NCBI RefSeq assembly: GCF_900110735.1
Contig: NZ_FOET01000011.1
Location: forward strand, 124,001-188,000
DNA: 64,000 nucleotides
From: Streptomyces radiopugnans
Lineage (GTDB): Bacteria; Actinomycetota; Actinomycetes; Streptomycetales; Streptomycetaceae
Direction: 5' to 3'
Position 1 is the stretch's first letter. Each line of letters starts with the position of its first letter. The notes beneath the pieces were generated by a model. The model was given only the letters and a program-made list of their open reading frames with translations, made no database searches and was not told where the DNA came from. This document shows positions 16,034 to 23,304 of the stretch, in pieces. Made by a program: the position numbers and the translations under genes.

Positions 16034-18286
16034 GTGACAGCAGCAACGCCCTCCCCCCTCTTCCCACACGTCCCCGACTCGCCCGACGAGGTGCTCGAAG
16101 GACTCGATCCGGAGCAGCGCGAGGTGGCGACGGCACTGCACGGCCCGGTGTGCGTGCTGGCGGGGGCCGGTACGGGCAAGACGCGCGCGATCACGCACCG
16201 GATCGCGTACGGGGTGCTGGCGGGGGTGCTCCCGCCCGCGAGCGTGCTGGCCGTCACCTTCACCAACCGCGCGGCGGGCGAGATGCGCGGGCGGCTGCGC
16301 CAGCTCGGCGCCGGCGGTGTGCAGGCCCGCACCTTCCACTCCGCCGCCCTGCGCCAGCTGCAGTTCTTCTGGCCGAAGGCGATCGGCGGCGATCTGCCGC
16401 GCCTGCTGGAGCGCAAGGTCCAGCTCGTCGCCGAGGCCGCGGCGCGCTGCCGCATCCGTCTCGACCGCAACGAACTGCGCGACGTGACGGGCGAGATCGA
16501 GTGGGCCAAGGTCACCCAGAGCGTCCCGGAGGACTATCCGGCCGCGGTGGCGAAGTCCTCGCGCGAGGCCCCGCGCGACCCGGCCGAGATCAGCCGGATC
16601 TACGGGCTCTACGAGCAGCTCAAGCGCGAGCGCTCGGTCATCGACTTCGAGGACGTGCTGCTGCTCATGGTCGGCATCCTCCAGGAGCGGCCGGACATCG
16701 CCGACACCGTGCGGCGGCAGTACCAGCACTTCGTGGTGGACGAGTACCAGGACGTCAGCCCCCTGCAGCAGCGGCTGCTGGAGCTGTGGCTGGGGGACCG
16801 GGAGAGCATCTGCGTCGTCGGCGACGCCAGCCAGACGATCTACTCCTTCACCGGGGCCACCCCGGACCACCTGCTCGACTTCCGTACCCGGCACCCCGGC
16901 GCCACGGTGGTGAAGCTGGTGCGCGACTACCGCTCCACGCCGCAGGTGGTGCACCTGGCCAACGGGCTGCTGGCCCAGGCCCGGGGCCGGGCCGCCGAGC
17001 ACCGGCTGGAGCTGGTCTCCCAGCGGGAGACCGGGCCCGAGCCCGTCTACACCGAGTACCCGGACGAGCCCGCCGAGGCCGAGGGCGTCGCCCGCCGCAT
17101 CCGGGAGCTGATGGACGCGGGGGTGCCCGCGAGCGGGATCGCGGTGCTCTACCGCGTCAACGCCCAGTCCGAGGTCTACGAACAGGCCCTGGCGGACGCG
17201 GGGGTGCCCTACCAACTGCGGGGCGCCGAGCGCTTCTTCGAGCGGCCCGAGGTGCGCGAGGCCGGTGTCGCCCTGCGCGGCGCGGCGCGCGCCGGGGGCA
17301 ACGACCCGCTGCTGGCCGACGCCGTGGACCTCCCCTCCCAGGTGCGGGCGGTGCTCGGCGGCACCGGCTGGACGCCGCAGCCCCCGGCCGGATCGGGTGC
17401 GGTACGCGACCGCTGGGAGTCCCTGGCCGCCCTGGTGCGGCTGGCCGAGGACTTCGCACGGGCCCGGCCGCAGGCGGCGCTGGCCGACCTCGTGGCCGAG
17501 CTGGACGAGCGGGCGAACGCCCAGCACGCCCCCACCGTCGAGGGCGTCACCCTCGCCTCGCTGCACTCCGCCAAGGGCCTGGAGTGGGACGCGGTCTTCC
17601 TGGTCGGGCTGACGGACGGGACGCTGCCGATCAGCTACGCGAAGACCGACGAGCAGATCGAGGAGGAGCGCCGGCTGCTCTACGTCGGCGTCACCCGGGC
17701 CCGGCGCCACCTCTCCCTGTCCTGGGCGCTGTCACGTTCGCCGGGCGGCCGGGGCGGACGCCGCCCGAGCCGTTTCCTGGCGGGACTGCGGCCCGGCTCC
17801 TCGCCGGGCGGCGGCGGCCGCGCCGGTGCCGCCGGAGGGGTGGAGCGCGGCGGGCGTTCGCGCAGGCGGCGCGGTCCGGTGCGGTGCCGGGTGTGCGGGC
17901 GCACGCTCACCGACGCGGGCGAGATCAAGCTGATGCGCTGTGAGGGCTGCCCCTCCGATCTCGACGAGGAGCTGTACGAGCGGCTGCGCGAGTGGCGCTC
18001 GGCCCAGGCGCGGCAGCTCGGCCAGCCGGCCTACTGCGTCTTCACCGACAAGACCCTCATGGCGATCGCCGAGGCACTGCCCGACAACGAGGCGGAGCTG
18101 GCACGGATCCCGGGCGTGGGCGGGCGCAAACTCCAGAGGTTCGGCGCCGATGTGCTGGCCCTGTGCGCGGGCGAGGAGATCGGCGCGGATCCGGGCGAAC
18201 CGGCGGACGAACAAACGGGCGAACAAGCGGACGAAGAGATTCCGGAATCTGTCACAGAGGCTGTTACGAATCCGCCGGGAAAATAG
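16034..18286 (+). CDS. uvrD2: ATP-dependent DNA helicase UvrD2
   Basis: A 750-residue SF1A helicase. Walker A is AGAGTGKT (about 42-49), Walker B VVDEYQDVS (about 234-242), motif V LHSAKGLEWD, motif VI YVGVTRARR. The C-terminus has the UvrD2-specific tetracysteine module (CRVCG...CEGC, about 617-639) and an HRDC domain (about 660-715, including IPGVGGRKLQRFG). The last 25 residues are Asp/Glu/Ala-rich. In mycobacteria UvrD2 is essential, and both accessory modules occur there too. It diverges from mrx1 and its stop codon overlaps the whiB7 promoter. Confidence 0.9.
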   Translation: MTAATPSPLFPHVPDSPDEVLEGLDPEQREVATALHGPVCVLAGAGTGKTRAITHRIAYGVLAGVLPPASVLAVTFTNRAAGEMRGRLRQLGAGGVQARTFHSAALRQLQFFWPKAIGGDLPRLLERKVQLVAEAAARCRIRLDRNELRDVTGEIEWAKVTQSVPEDYPAAVAKSSREAPRDPAEISRIYGLYEQLKRERSVIDFEDVLLLMVGILQERPDIADTVRRQYQHFVVDEYQDVSPLQQRLLELWLGDRESICVVGDASQTIYSFTGATPDHLLDFRTRHPGATVVKLVRDYRSTPQVVHLANGLLAQARGRAAEHRLELVSQRETGPEPVYTEYPDEPAEAEGVARRIRELMDAGVPASGIAVLYRVNAQSEVYEQALADAGVPYQLRGAERFFERPEVREAGVALRGAARAGGNDPLLADAVDLPSQVRAVLGGTGWTPQPPAGSGAVRDRWESLAALVRLAEDFARARPQAALADLVAELDERANAQHAPTVEGVTLASLHSAKGLEWDAVFLVGLTDGTLPISYAKTDEQIEEERRLLYVGVTRARRHLSLSWALSRSPGGRGGRRPSRFLAGLRPGSSPGGGGRAGAAGGVERGGRSRRRRGPVRCRVCGRTLTDAGEIKLMRCEGCPSDLDEELYERLREWRSAQARQLGQPAYCVFTDKTLMAIAEALPDNEAELARIPGVGGRKLQRFGADVLALCAGEEIGADPGEPADEQTGEQADEEIPESVTEAVTNPPGK

Positions 18287-18317
18287 TTTGCGCGGGCCGT
18301 CCAAACCCTCATAGCCT
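18281..18317 (+). promoter_or_regulatory. Promoter of the whiB7 leader
   Basis: TTGCGC (-35, 18288-18293), 18-bp spacer, TAGCCT (-10, 18312-18317). The -35 is directly preceded by the A/T-rich AAATAGT. In mycobacteria WhiB7 with the housekeeping sigma factor recognises an AT-rich stretch just upstream of the -35, so this is a good autoregulation candidate. Confidence 0.7.
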
Positions 18318-18324
18318 TCCGGGC

Positions 18325-18372
18325 ATGGACGAGGCGGGGCCTACTGGCTCCACCGAATCCATGCTGTACTGA
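18325..18372 (+). CDS. Leaderless 15-residue uORF in the whiB7 leader
   Basis: ATG at 18325 lies 7 nt after the -10 TAGCCT, so the transcript should begin at or next to this ATG. The frame encodes MDEAGPTGSTESMLY and stops at 18372. It has the position expected of a sensor uORF that reports ribosome inhibition. It is too short for compositional support, and no stalling motif is obvious. Confidence 0.5.
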   Translation: MDEAGPTGSTESMLY

Positions 18373-18436
18373 ACCCTGAACGCCCGGATCGACACACCCG
18401 TCGATCCCCCAAAGCGCCGAGAGGAGGCGAACTTCG

Positions 18437-18754
18437 ATGACCACCACGATCACCACCATCACCACGGAACCGATCGGTCGCGAGGTCCTCGCCTCCTGCC
18501 TGCTCGGTTCCCGCCCGTCCGGCACCCGCGCCTTCGGTGCCGCGGCCGCACGTCCGGCCTCCCTCGCGGTTCTGTCGATCCGTGAGCGGGTCAGCGAGCG
18601 ACCGACCCAGGCACCCGCGGTAGTGGCGGCGGCACAGGCTGATGCCTATGCCTTCACCGGCGCGGCCAACGGTGCCGGCAACGGACAGAAGCAGGCCAAG
18701 CACCACACGATGTGGGCCTTCCGTGGGCTCGAACCCTGGAGAGATCCAGCCTGA
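18437..18754 (+). CDS. Hypothetical 105-residue protein in the whiB7 leader
   Basis: A 105-codon frame with a strong RBS (GAGGAGG, 18421-18427, 9-nt spacing). The product starts MTTTITTITTEPIGREVL, is rich in Ala/Thr/Arg, and has no recognised domain or membrane segment. Its stop (18752-18754) lies inside the 5' arm of a small hairpin and 27 nt before the attenuator stem. Translation through its 3' end should therefore decide which downstream RNA fold forms. It may act mainly as a leader reading frame. Confidence 0.6.
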   Translation: MTTTITTITTEPIGREVLASCLLGSRPSGTRAFGAAAARPASLAVLSIRERVSERPTQAPAVVAAAQADAYAFTGAANGAGNGQKQAKHHTMWAFRGLEPWRDPA

Positions 18755-18784
18755 TCGGCACGATCAGGTCGGCACCTTCCAGGG
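18734..18784 (+). promoter_or_regulatory. Candidate antiterminator fold in the whiB7 leader
   Basis: CCCTGGA (18734-18740) can pair with TCCAGGG (18778-18784), which includes the first four bases of the terminator's 5' arm. Nested inside is a perfect 7-bp hairpin, CCTGATC (18750-18756) with GATCAGG (18762-18768). A ribosome at the stop of the 105-codon ORF would cover the outer 5' strand. Confidence 0.5.
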
Positions 18785-18823
18785 CCGCGGAACCCACACC
18801 GGGATCCGCGGCCCTTCTGTTTT
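18781..18823 (+). terminator. Intrinsic terminator/attenuator upstream of whiB7
   Basis: An 11-bp GC-rich stem (18781-18791 with 18805-18815) and 13-nt loop, followed by TCTGTTTT. It is a classical Rho-independent terminator inside the leader, 64 nt before the whiB7 start. Confidence 0.8.
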
Positions 18824-18886
18824 CCCCAAGTGGCCCGGCCACCAGCCGGGTCGAAGAGACGACACACAGACGAGGAATCCACCGCC

Positions 18887-19249
18887 GTGCACATCCAGAC
18901 GCACGCCCCGTCCGTACAGCCCGACCCGATCCGAACGTCCGATTCCACGGAGGACTCCTTGACCCCGCTCACCACGCTCACCGAGCTCGACGACGCCATC
19001 GAGCGTCTCGGTGTTGCCGTGCCCTGCCGCAGCTACGACCCGGAGGTCTTCTTCGCCGAGTCGCCGGCCGACGTGGAGTACGCCAAGTCCCTGTGCCAGA
19101 CCTGCCCGCTGCGCGAGGCCTGCCTCGCCGGCGCCAAGGACCGCCGCGAGCCCTGGGGTGTCTGGGGCGGCGAACTGTTCGTCCAGGGGGTCGTCGTCCC
19201 CCGCAAGCGGCCGCGCGGCCGTCCCCGCAAGAACCCGGTCACGGCATGA
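18887..19249 (+). CDS. whiB7: WhiB7/WblC antibiotic-resistance regulator
   Basis: A 120-residue WhiB-family Fe-S protein. The four cluster Cys are at 47, 70, 73 and 79 (CRSYDPEVFF, then CQTCPLREAC). The GVWGG turn is at 91-95, and the C-terminal AT-hook RGRPRK at about 110-115 distinguishes WhiB7 from other Wbl proteins. WhiB7 binds the housekeeping sigma factor and activates resistance genes after exposure to ribosome inhibitors. The GTG start has GAGGAA (18872-18877) at 9-nt spacing. Expression is likely controlled by the leader attenuator and by autoactivation. Confidence 0.93.
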   Translation: MHIQTHAPSVQPDPIRTSDSTEDSLTPLTTLTELDDAIERLGVAVPCRSYDPEVFFAESPADVEYAKSLCQTCPLREACLAGAKDRREPWGVWGGELFVQGVVVPRKRPRGRPRKNPVTA

Positions 19250-19569
19250 ACACCGTCGGCACGATCGATCACCCCGCGACGCACGGTCCCGCGCTGCGTC
19301 CCTTCCCGAAGCCGGAATCCGCGATGACCCTCAACACCGACAACCACGCGAGCACACAGCCCGACGCCACCGCCTCGCTCCAGAACAGGACCCGCGACAT
19401 GCAACTCATCCCAGAAGCCATGGCCCGTGCCCATATGCGCGAACGCATGCGGGAGGCCGAGGCGGAGCAACTCGGCCACCGGGTGATCACCGCCCGCCGT
19501 ATGCAGCGCCGTGCCGAACGGGCCTCCCTGCGGGCCCGCCGCGCGCTGGCCCTGGCCATCATGCAGTGA
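19246..19569 (+). CDS. Hypothetical basic helical protein coupled to whiB7
   Basis: The ATG at 19246 overlaps the whiB7 stop (ATGA), so translation is probably coupled. The 107-residue product has an unstructured N-terminus and a charged, helix-prone C-terminal half (EAMARAHMRERMREAEAEQL, then RMQRRAERASLRARRALALA). ATG 19324, giving 81 residues, is an alternative start. No known domain is recognised. Confidence 0.55.
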   Translation: MNTVGTIDHPATHGPALRPFPKPESAMTLNTDNHASTQPDATASLQNRTRDMQLIPEAMARAHMRERMREAEAEQLGHRVITARRMQRRAERASLRARRALALAIMQ

Positions 19570-19700
19570 CGGCTCACCGGCCCGGCCGTTGCCGGGACCG
19601 GTGACAGCTCCACTCCGCCGGTCCTGATGGCCCGGAGCCGGCCCGGCTCCGGGCCGGGGCCGGCCGGACGGCCGGGAGCAGAGGACAACGAGACAGACCT

Positions 19701-19729
19701 GGAGCCGGGGCGGTCACCGCCCCGGCTCC
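19701..19729. terminator. Bidirectional hairpin terminator
   Basis: A perfect 14-bp inverted repeat (19701-19714 with 19716-19729; realistically 12 bp with a 5-nt loop) followed by a pyrimidine-rich CCTTCTTCC. It lies between convergent genes. A weaker CCCGGAGCC/GGCTCCGGG repeat lies about 60 bp upstream. Confidence 0.7.
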
Positions 19730-19776
19730 CGCCTTCTTCCGGGCGGGGCGCGGCGAGCCCGGCCGCCCCAGGCCCC

Positions 19777-21180
19777 TCAGGCGGAGGTCCCAGTCACCTC
19801 CGCCTCGTCCTCGGTGCCGTCGAAGTACTCCTCCTCGTCCTCCTCCGGCAGGAAACCGGGCACCCACGCCTCCATCTCCTCGTGCATGCGCACCTGCGCG
19901 CCGAGCTGGCACAGCACACCGATCGTGCTGAGCGTCACCCGGTGGATCAGCAGATAGGAGGGCGGCAGGTTGAGCTGCTTGCCCAGCTGGTAGGCGGGGG
20001 AGCGCGGATCGGCGATCCGCGCGGCCTGCTCCCGCATCCAGTCCCGGGAGAAGACGAACTCCTCCTCCTGTGCCGGTTCGATGATCGGCAGGAGGTACTC
20101 CAGCACCGCGTCCGGGTCCAGCTCGACGGACGGCCTGATGAACCCCTCGTCGCACAGCAGCTCGTGGACCCCCTCCGCGTCGCCGTCGAGCGCCATCCGC
20201 AGCGCGACGCCGATCGTCGGCGGCAGCCCCTCCGGCAGCCGGTCGACCGTGCCGAAGTCCATCACCCCCAGCCGCCACTGCTCGGGCGGCCCGTCGGGGG
20301 CGTCACCGGTCAGCAGACGGAAGTTCCCCGGATGCGGGTCGGCGTGCAGCAGCCCGGTGCGGGCCGTGCCGGAGAAGAGGAAACGCGCCAGCAGCTGCCC
20401 GGCCCGGTCCCGCTCCTCGCGGCTGCCTTCCCTGATCACATCGGCCAGCGGCACACCTTCCAGCCACTCGGTGACCAGCACCTGATCGCACTGGTACACC
20501 ACGTCCGGCACCCGCACGTCCGGATCGTCGGCGAACTCCTCCGCGTACGCCCGCTGCGCCCGCGCCTCCAGTTCGTAGTCCAGCTCCTCGCTGAGCCGGT
20601 CGCGCATCTCCGAGACCAGCGGCTTGATGTCCACGCCCGGGATGAGCGGGCCCAGCAGCCGGACGAAGCGCCCCAGCTGGTTCAGGTCCGACAGCAGCGC
20701 CTCACCGGCACCGGGGTACTGCACCTTCACGGCCACCGGACGGCCGTCGTGCCAGACACCGCGGTGCACCTGCCCGATCGAGGCCGCCGCCGAGGGCTTG
20801 TCCTCGAACTCCTCGAACAGCTCCCGCCAGTCCGCGCCCATGCGCTCGGCCAGCGCGGCGTGCACCGTGGCCACCGGCATCGGCGGCGCCGCCTCCTGGA
20901 GTTTGGTCAGTGCCGCGCGGTAGGGGCCGGCCACCTCCTCCGGGAGCGCCGACTCGAAGACCGACAGCGCCTGGCCGAACTTCATGGCGCCGCCCTTCAG
21001 CTCCCCGAGGACCTTGAAGAGCTGCTCGGCGGTGCGCTGCTGCAACTCCTGCCCGACCAGGTCCGCGGAGTATCCGCCGATCCGCTTGCCCAGCCCCCAG
21101 GTCGCGCGCCCCGCCATCCCCAGCGGCAGCGCGGCCAGCTTGGCGGTACGGGTGACGGCCTTACGCGGAAGATCCGACAT
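19777..21180 (-). CDS. ABC1/UbiB-family (AarF) atypical kinase
   Basis: A 467-residue ABC1/ADCK/UbiB atypical kinase. It has the KxGQ motif (GGAMKFGQALSVFES), the Ala-rich loop (AAASIGQVHRG) with the invariant lysine in VAVKVQYPG, the catalytic LLHADPHPGNF, and MDFGTVDRL in place of DFG. UbiB proteins act as ATPases in quinone or lipid metabolism; the target here is unknown. ATG 21180 has GGAGGGG just upstream, whereas an ATG at 21192 lacks an RBS. It lies 54 bp downstream of the ThiF-like gene on the same strand, a probable operon. The C-terminus is acidic. Confidence 0.85.
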   Translation of the reverse strand: MSDLPRKAVTRTAKLAALPLGMAGRATWGLGKRIGGYSADLVGQELQQRTAEQLFKVLGELKGGAMKFGQALSVFESALPEEVAGPYRAALTKLQEAAPPMPVATVHAALAERMGADWRELFEEFEDKPSAAASIGQVHRGVWHDGRPVAVKVQYPGAGEALLSDLNQLGRFVRLLGPLIPGVDIKPLVSEMRDRLSEELDYELEARAQRAYAEEFADDPDVRVPDVVYQCDQVLVTEWLEGVPLADVIREGSREERDRAGQLLARFLFSGTARTGLLHADPHPGNFRLLTGDAPDGPPEQWRLGVMDFGTVDRLPEGLPPTIGVALRMALDGDAEGVHELLCDEGFIRPSVELDPDAVLEYLLPIIEPAQEEEFVFSRDWMREQAARIADPRSPAYQLGKQLNLPPSYLLIHRVTLSTIGVLCQLGAQVRMHEEMEAWVPGFLPEEDEEEYFDGTEDEAEVTGTSA

Positions 21181-21234
21181 GTGCCCCTCCAACTTCCCGA
21201 CAGCACGACCAGGTGGCAGCGCCGAGGACAGCGG

Positions 21235-22368
21235 TCATGTGGCCATTGTGGACCGCCGGGCCCCGTCCGCCGAGAGCGGGCGGCCGCCGTGCCCGGAAGC
21301 CGCACCGCACGGACACTCCGGATGAGGCGGCACCGGCTCGCACTCGGCGCGCAGCCGCGGCAGCACCCAGTGCTGCCGCGAGTCCGTGACACAGCTCTCG
21401 TCCCCGTCCAGGAAGCTCAGCGCACAGGAGGCGGTGGCCCCCGCGACCACCGTCGCCAACGCCACGTCGCAGGCGGGCACCGCCGACCGCCGTGCCGACC
21501 TCCACTGTGCCACCACCAGCGGCCAGGTGGGTTCCCGCTCGGCGCACCCGAGCATCAGGCACTCGGCACAGGCCGCCGCGCCCGGCAGTACCAGCGGCCC
21601 CACGAAGCCGGTGGCCTCGACCACACCGGCGTACAGATGCGGCCGCCCGCCCCGGACCAGCTCCTCGGCGGCGGCGGGATCCGGGGCGTAGGCGGCCAGG
21701 CCGTCGCGCGGGGCGATCACCACCAGAGCGAGCCCCGGCGCGCTGTCCCCCCGGCCGGCACCGTCCCCCCGGCCGGGGCGGGGCGGCCGGGCCCCGGCGG
21801 CCGCACGCCGTACCGCCCGGCCCGCGGCCGAGGCCCGCCGCTCCCCGGTCTGGTCGGGGGCGATGCCCCCGGGCGCGGTGTCCCACGGCGCCACGCAGCC
21901 GCCGTCCACCACATCCACCTGCCCTACCCCGGCCGCCGACAGCAGAGCCGCCACCGTCGCCCCGACCCGTCCCGCGCCGCGCACCTGCACCCGGGCCGCC
22001 GCCCGGGCGGCCAGCCGGCGCACCCCGCCGCCCGGCTCGGGCCGGAGCACCGAGAGCGACCCCAGGTCCGGACGGAGCCGGTCGTCCACCCGTGCCGCCG
22101 CCCGCCGGTGGGCCGTGGCGTCGTCCAGCAGCCCCGCTTCCGCCAGCCGTGCCACCAGCCGGTCCGCCGCGTCCGCCCCGAGCCCCATCGCCTCGGCGGC
22201 CTGTCTGAGCCGGGGGAGGCTGCGGGTGCCGTCGAAGAGCTCCAGGAAACCGCCGGTCGCGGTGTCCACCGGGCCCAGCAGCACCGCGTGCGCGGGCGCC
22301 ACCCCGTACCGCACGGTGTTCCTGTCCCGCCAGGCGCGCCGAAGCGCCGGTTTGATCATCGGATGCAC
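21235..22368 (-). CDS. E1/ThiF-like adenylyltransferase-family protein, probably degenerate
   Basis: A 377-residue protein. An N-terminal winged-helix-like region (about 20-90) is followed by an E1/ThiF Rossmann domain with GAGRVGATVAALLSAAGVGQ and VDVVDGG. The Arg and Asn/Gln residues that normally contact ATP are not evident. A CAEC pair and a late CPC could bind zinc. It resembles the E1-like leader-binding proteins of azole-peptide clusters, but no YcaO or precursor gene is nearby. The GTG at 22368 has AGGGG with 6-nt spacing. It probably shares an operon with the ABC1 kinase gene. Confidence 0.65.
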   Translation of the reverse strand: MHPMIKPALRRAWRDRNTVRYGVAPAHAVLLGPVDTATGGFLELFDGTRSLPRLRQAAEAMGLGADAADRLVARLAEAGLLDDATAHRRAAARVDDRLRPDLGSLSVLRPEPGGGVRRLAARAAARVQVRGAGRVGATVAALLSAAGVGQVDVVDGGCVAPWDTAPGGIAPDQTGERRASAAGRAVRRAAAGARPPRPGRGDGAGRGDSAPGLALVVIAPRDGLAAYAPDPAAAEELVRGGRPHLYAGVVEATGFVGPLVLPGAAACAECLMLGCAEREPTWPLVVAQWRSARRSAVPACDVALATVVAGATASCALSFLDGDESCVTDSRQHWVLPRLRAECEPVPPHPECPCGAASGHGGRPLSADGARRSTMAT

Positions 22369-22621
22369 GACAAGCCCCCTGAAGCACTGCTGAACCACTG
22401 CCTGACCGTCGCCGAACCACCACCGGCGCACCCGGCGCCGGGAGGACCGGACGGCTCCAGCCTGCGCCCTTCGCCGAGGTCGCCGCTGAGAGCCGTCCAC
22501 AGGGCGCGGCGTTCGTCATACCGGATGTGCGGGGGCGCCCGGGAGGCGCGCCGACGGCTCGCACGGAGGCGTGCGTTCCCGCGAGCGACCCGGAGGCGGG
22601 ACTTCCGCCGACGCCGCCGGG

Positions 22622-22627
22622 TAACGT
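22622..22627 (+). promoter_or_regulatory. Leaderless -10 of the YgjP-type gene
   Basis: TAACGT lies 6 nt before the ATG at 22634. Confidence 0.6.
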
Positions 22628-22633
22628 CGTGGC

Positions 22634-23236
22634 ATGCCCGCAGACCCGCTGAACAGCGTCGAGAAGCCGGGCCCCGGCCCGGACGGCGCGGCCGCGGGCG
22701 GCACGGCACCGCGGCCGGACGCGGTCGAGGTCCGCCGCAGCGCACGCCGCCGCCGTACGGTCTCCGCCTACCGGGAGGGCGGCCGCACGGTCGTCCTCAT
22801 CCCGGCCCGGATGTCGAAGGAGGAGGAGCGGCGCTGGGTGGGCGTCATGCTCGACAAGCTGGCCGCCCAGGAGAGCAGGAGGACGCTCGACGACGGAGAG
22901 CTGGCCGCCCGCGCGGTGCGGCTGTCCGAGCAGTACCTGGCCGGGCGAGCCCGCCCGGCCACCGTGCGCTGGGTCACCAACCAGAACACCCGCTGGGGTT
23001 CGTGCACCCCCGCCGAGGGCAGCATCCGCCTCTCCCACCGTCTGCAGGGCATGCCGGAGTACGTCCTGGACTACGTCCTCCTGCACGAGCTGGCCCATCT
23101 GCTGGTGCCCGGCCACGGACCGGACTTCTGGCGGCTGCTGGAGGCCTACCCGCGCACGGAGAGGGCCCGGGGGTTCCTGGAGGGCGTGATCGCCGCGGGC
23201 CGGCTGCCGAACCTTCCCCGCGACGGGGACGAGTGA
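22634..23236 (+). CDS. YgjP/DUF45-family metallopeptidase
   Basis: A 200-residue protein of the YgjP (DUF45) family. It shows the typical NQNTRWGSCTPAEGSIRLSHR block and the zinc motif HELAH in LHELAHLLVPGHGPDFW. The first 35 residues are a disordered Gly/Ala/Pro region. It diverges from the ThiF-like gene. The family's substrate is not established. Confidence 0.85.
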   Translation: MPADPLNSVEKPGPGPDGAAAGGTAPRPDAVEVRRSARRRRTVSAYREGGRTVVLIPARMSKEEERRWVGVMLDKLAAQESRRTLDDGELAARAVRLSEQYLAGRARPATVRWVTNQNTRWGSCTPAEGSIRLSHRLQGMPEYVLDYVLLHELAHLLVPGHGPDFWRLLEAYPRTERARGFLEGVIAAGRLPNLPRDGDE

Positions 23237-23253
23237 GCCGGGGAGGCACCGGT

Positions 23254-23259
23254 TAGCCT
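23254..23259 (+). promoter_or_regulatory. Candidate -10 upstream of the TerD-AIM24 operon
   Basis: TAGCCT lies about 45 nt before the ATG at 23305. No clear -35 is seen. Confidence 0.35.
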
Positions 23260-23304
23260 GGCGCAACGCAATTCACCGCTTCGGATGGGGGACGGTCGTT
23301 ACGC

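Noticed and set aside
18240..18265. GGAAT upstream of whiB7 with a GTT nearby
   Set aside because: The spacing to GTT is 14, not 18, and it lies inside uvrD2, so it is not a SigR promoter.
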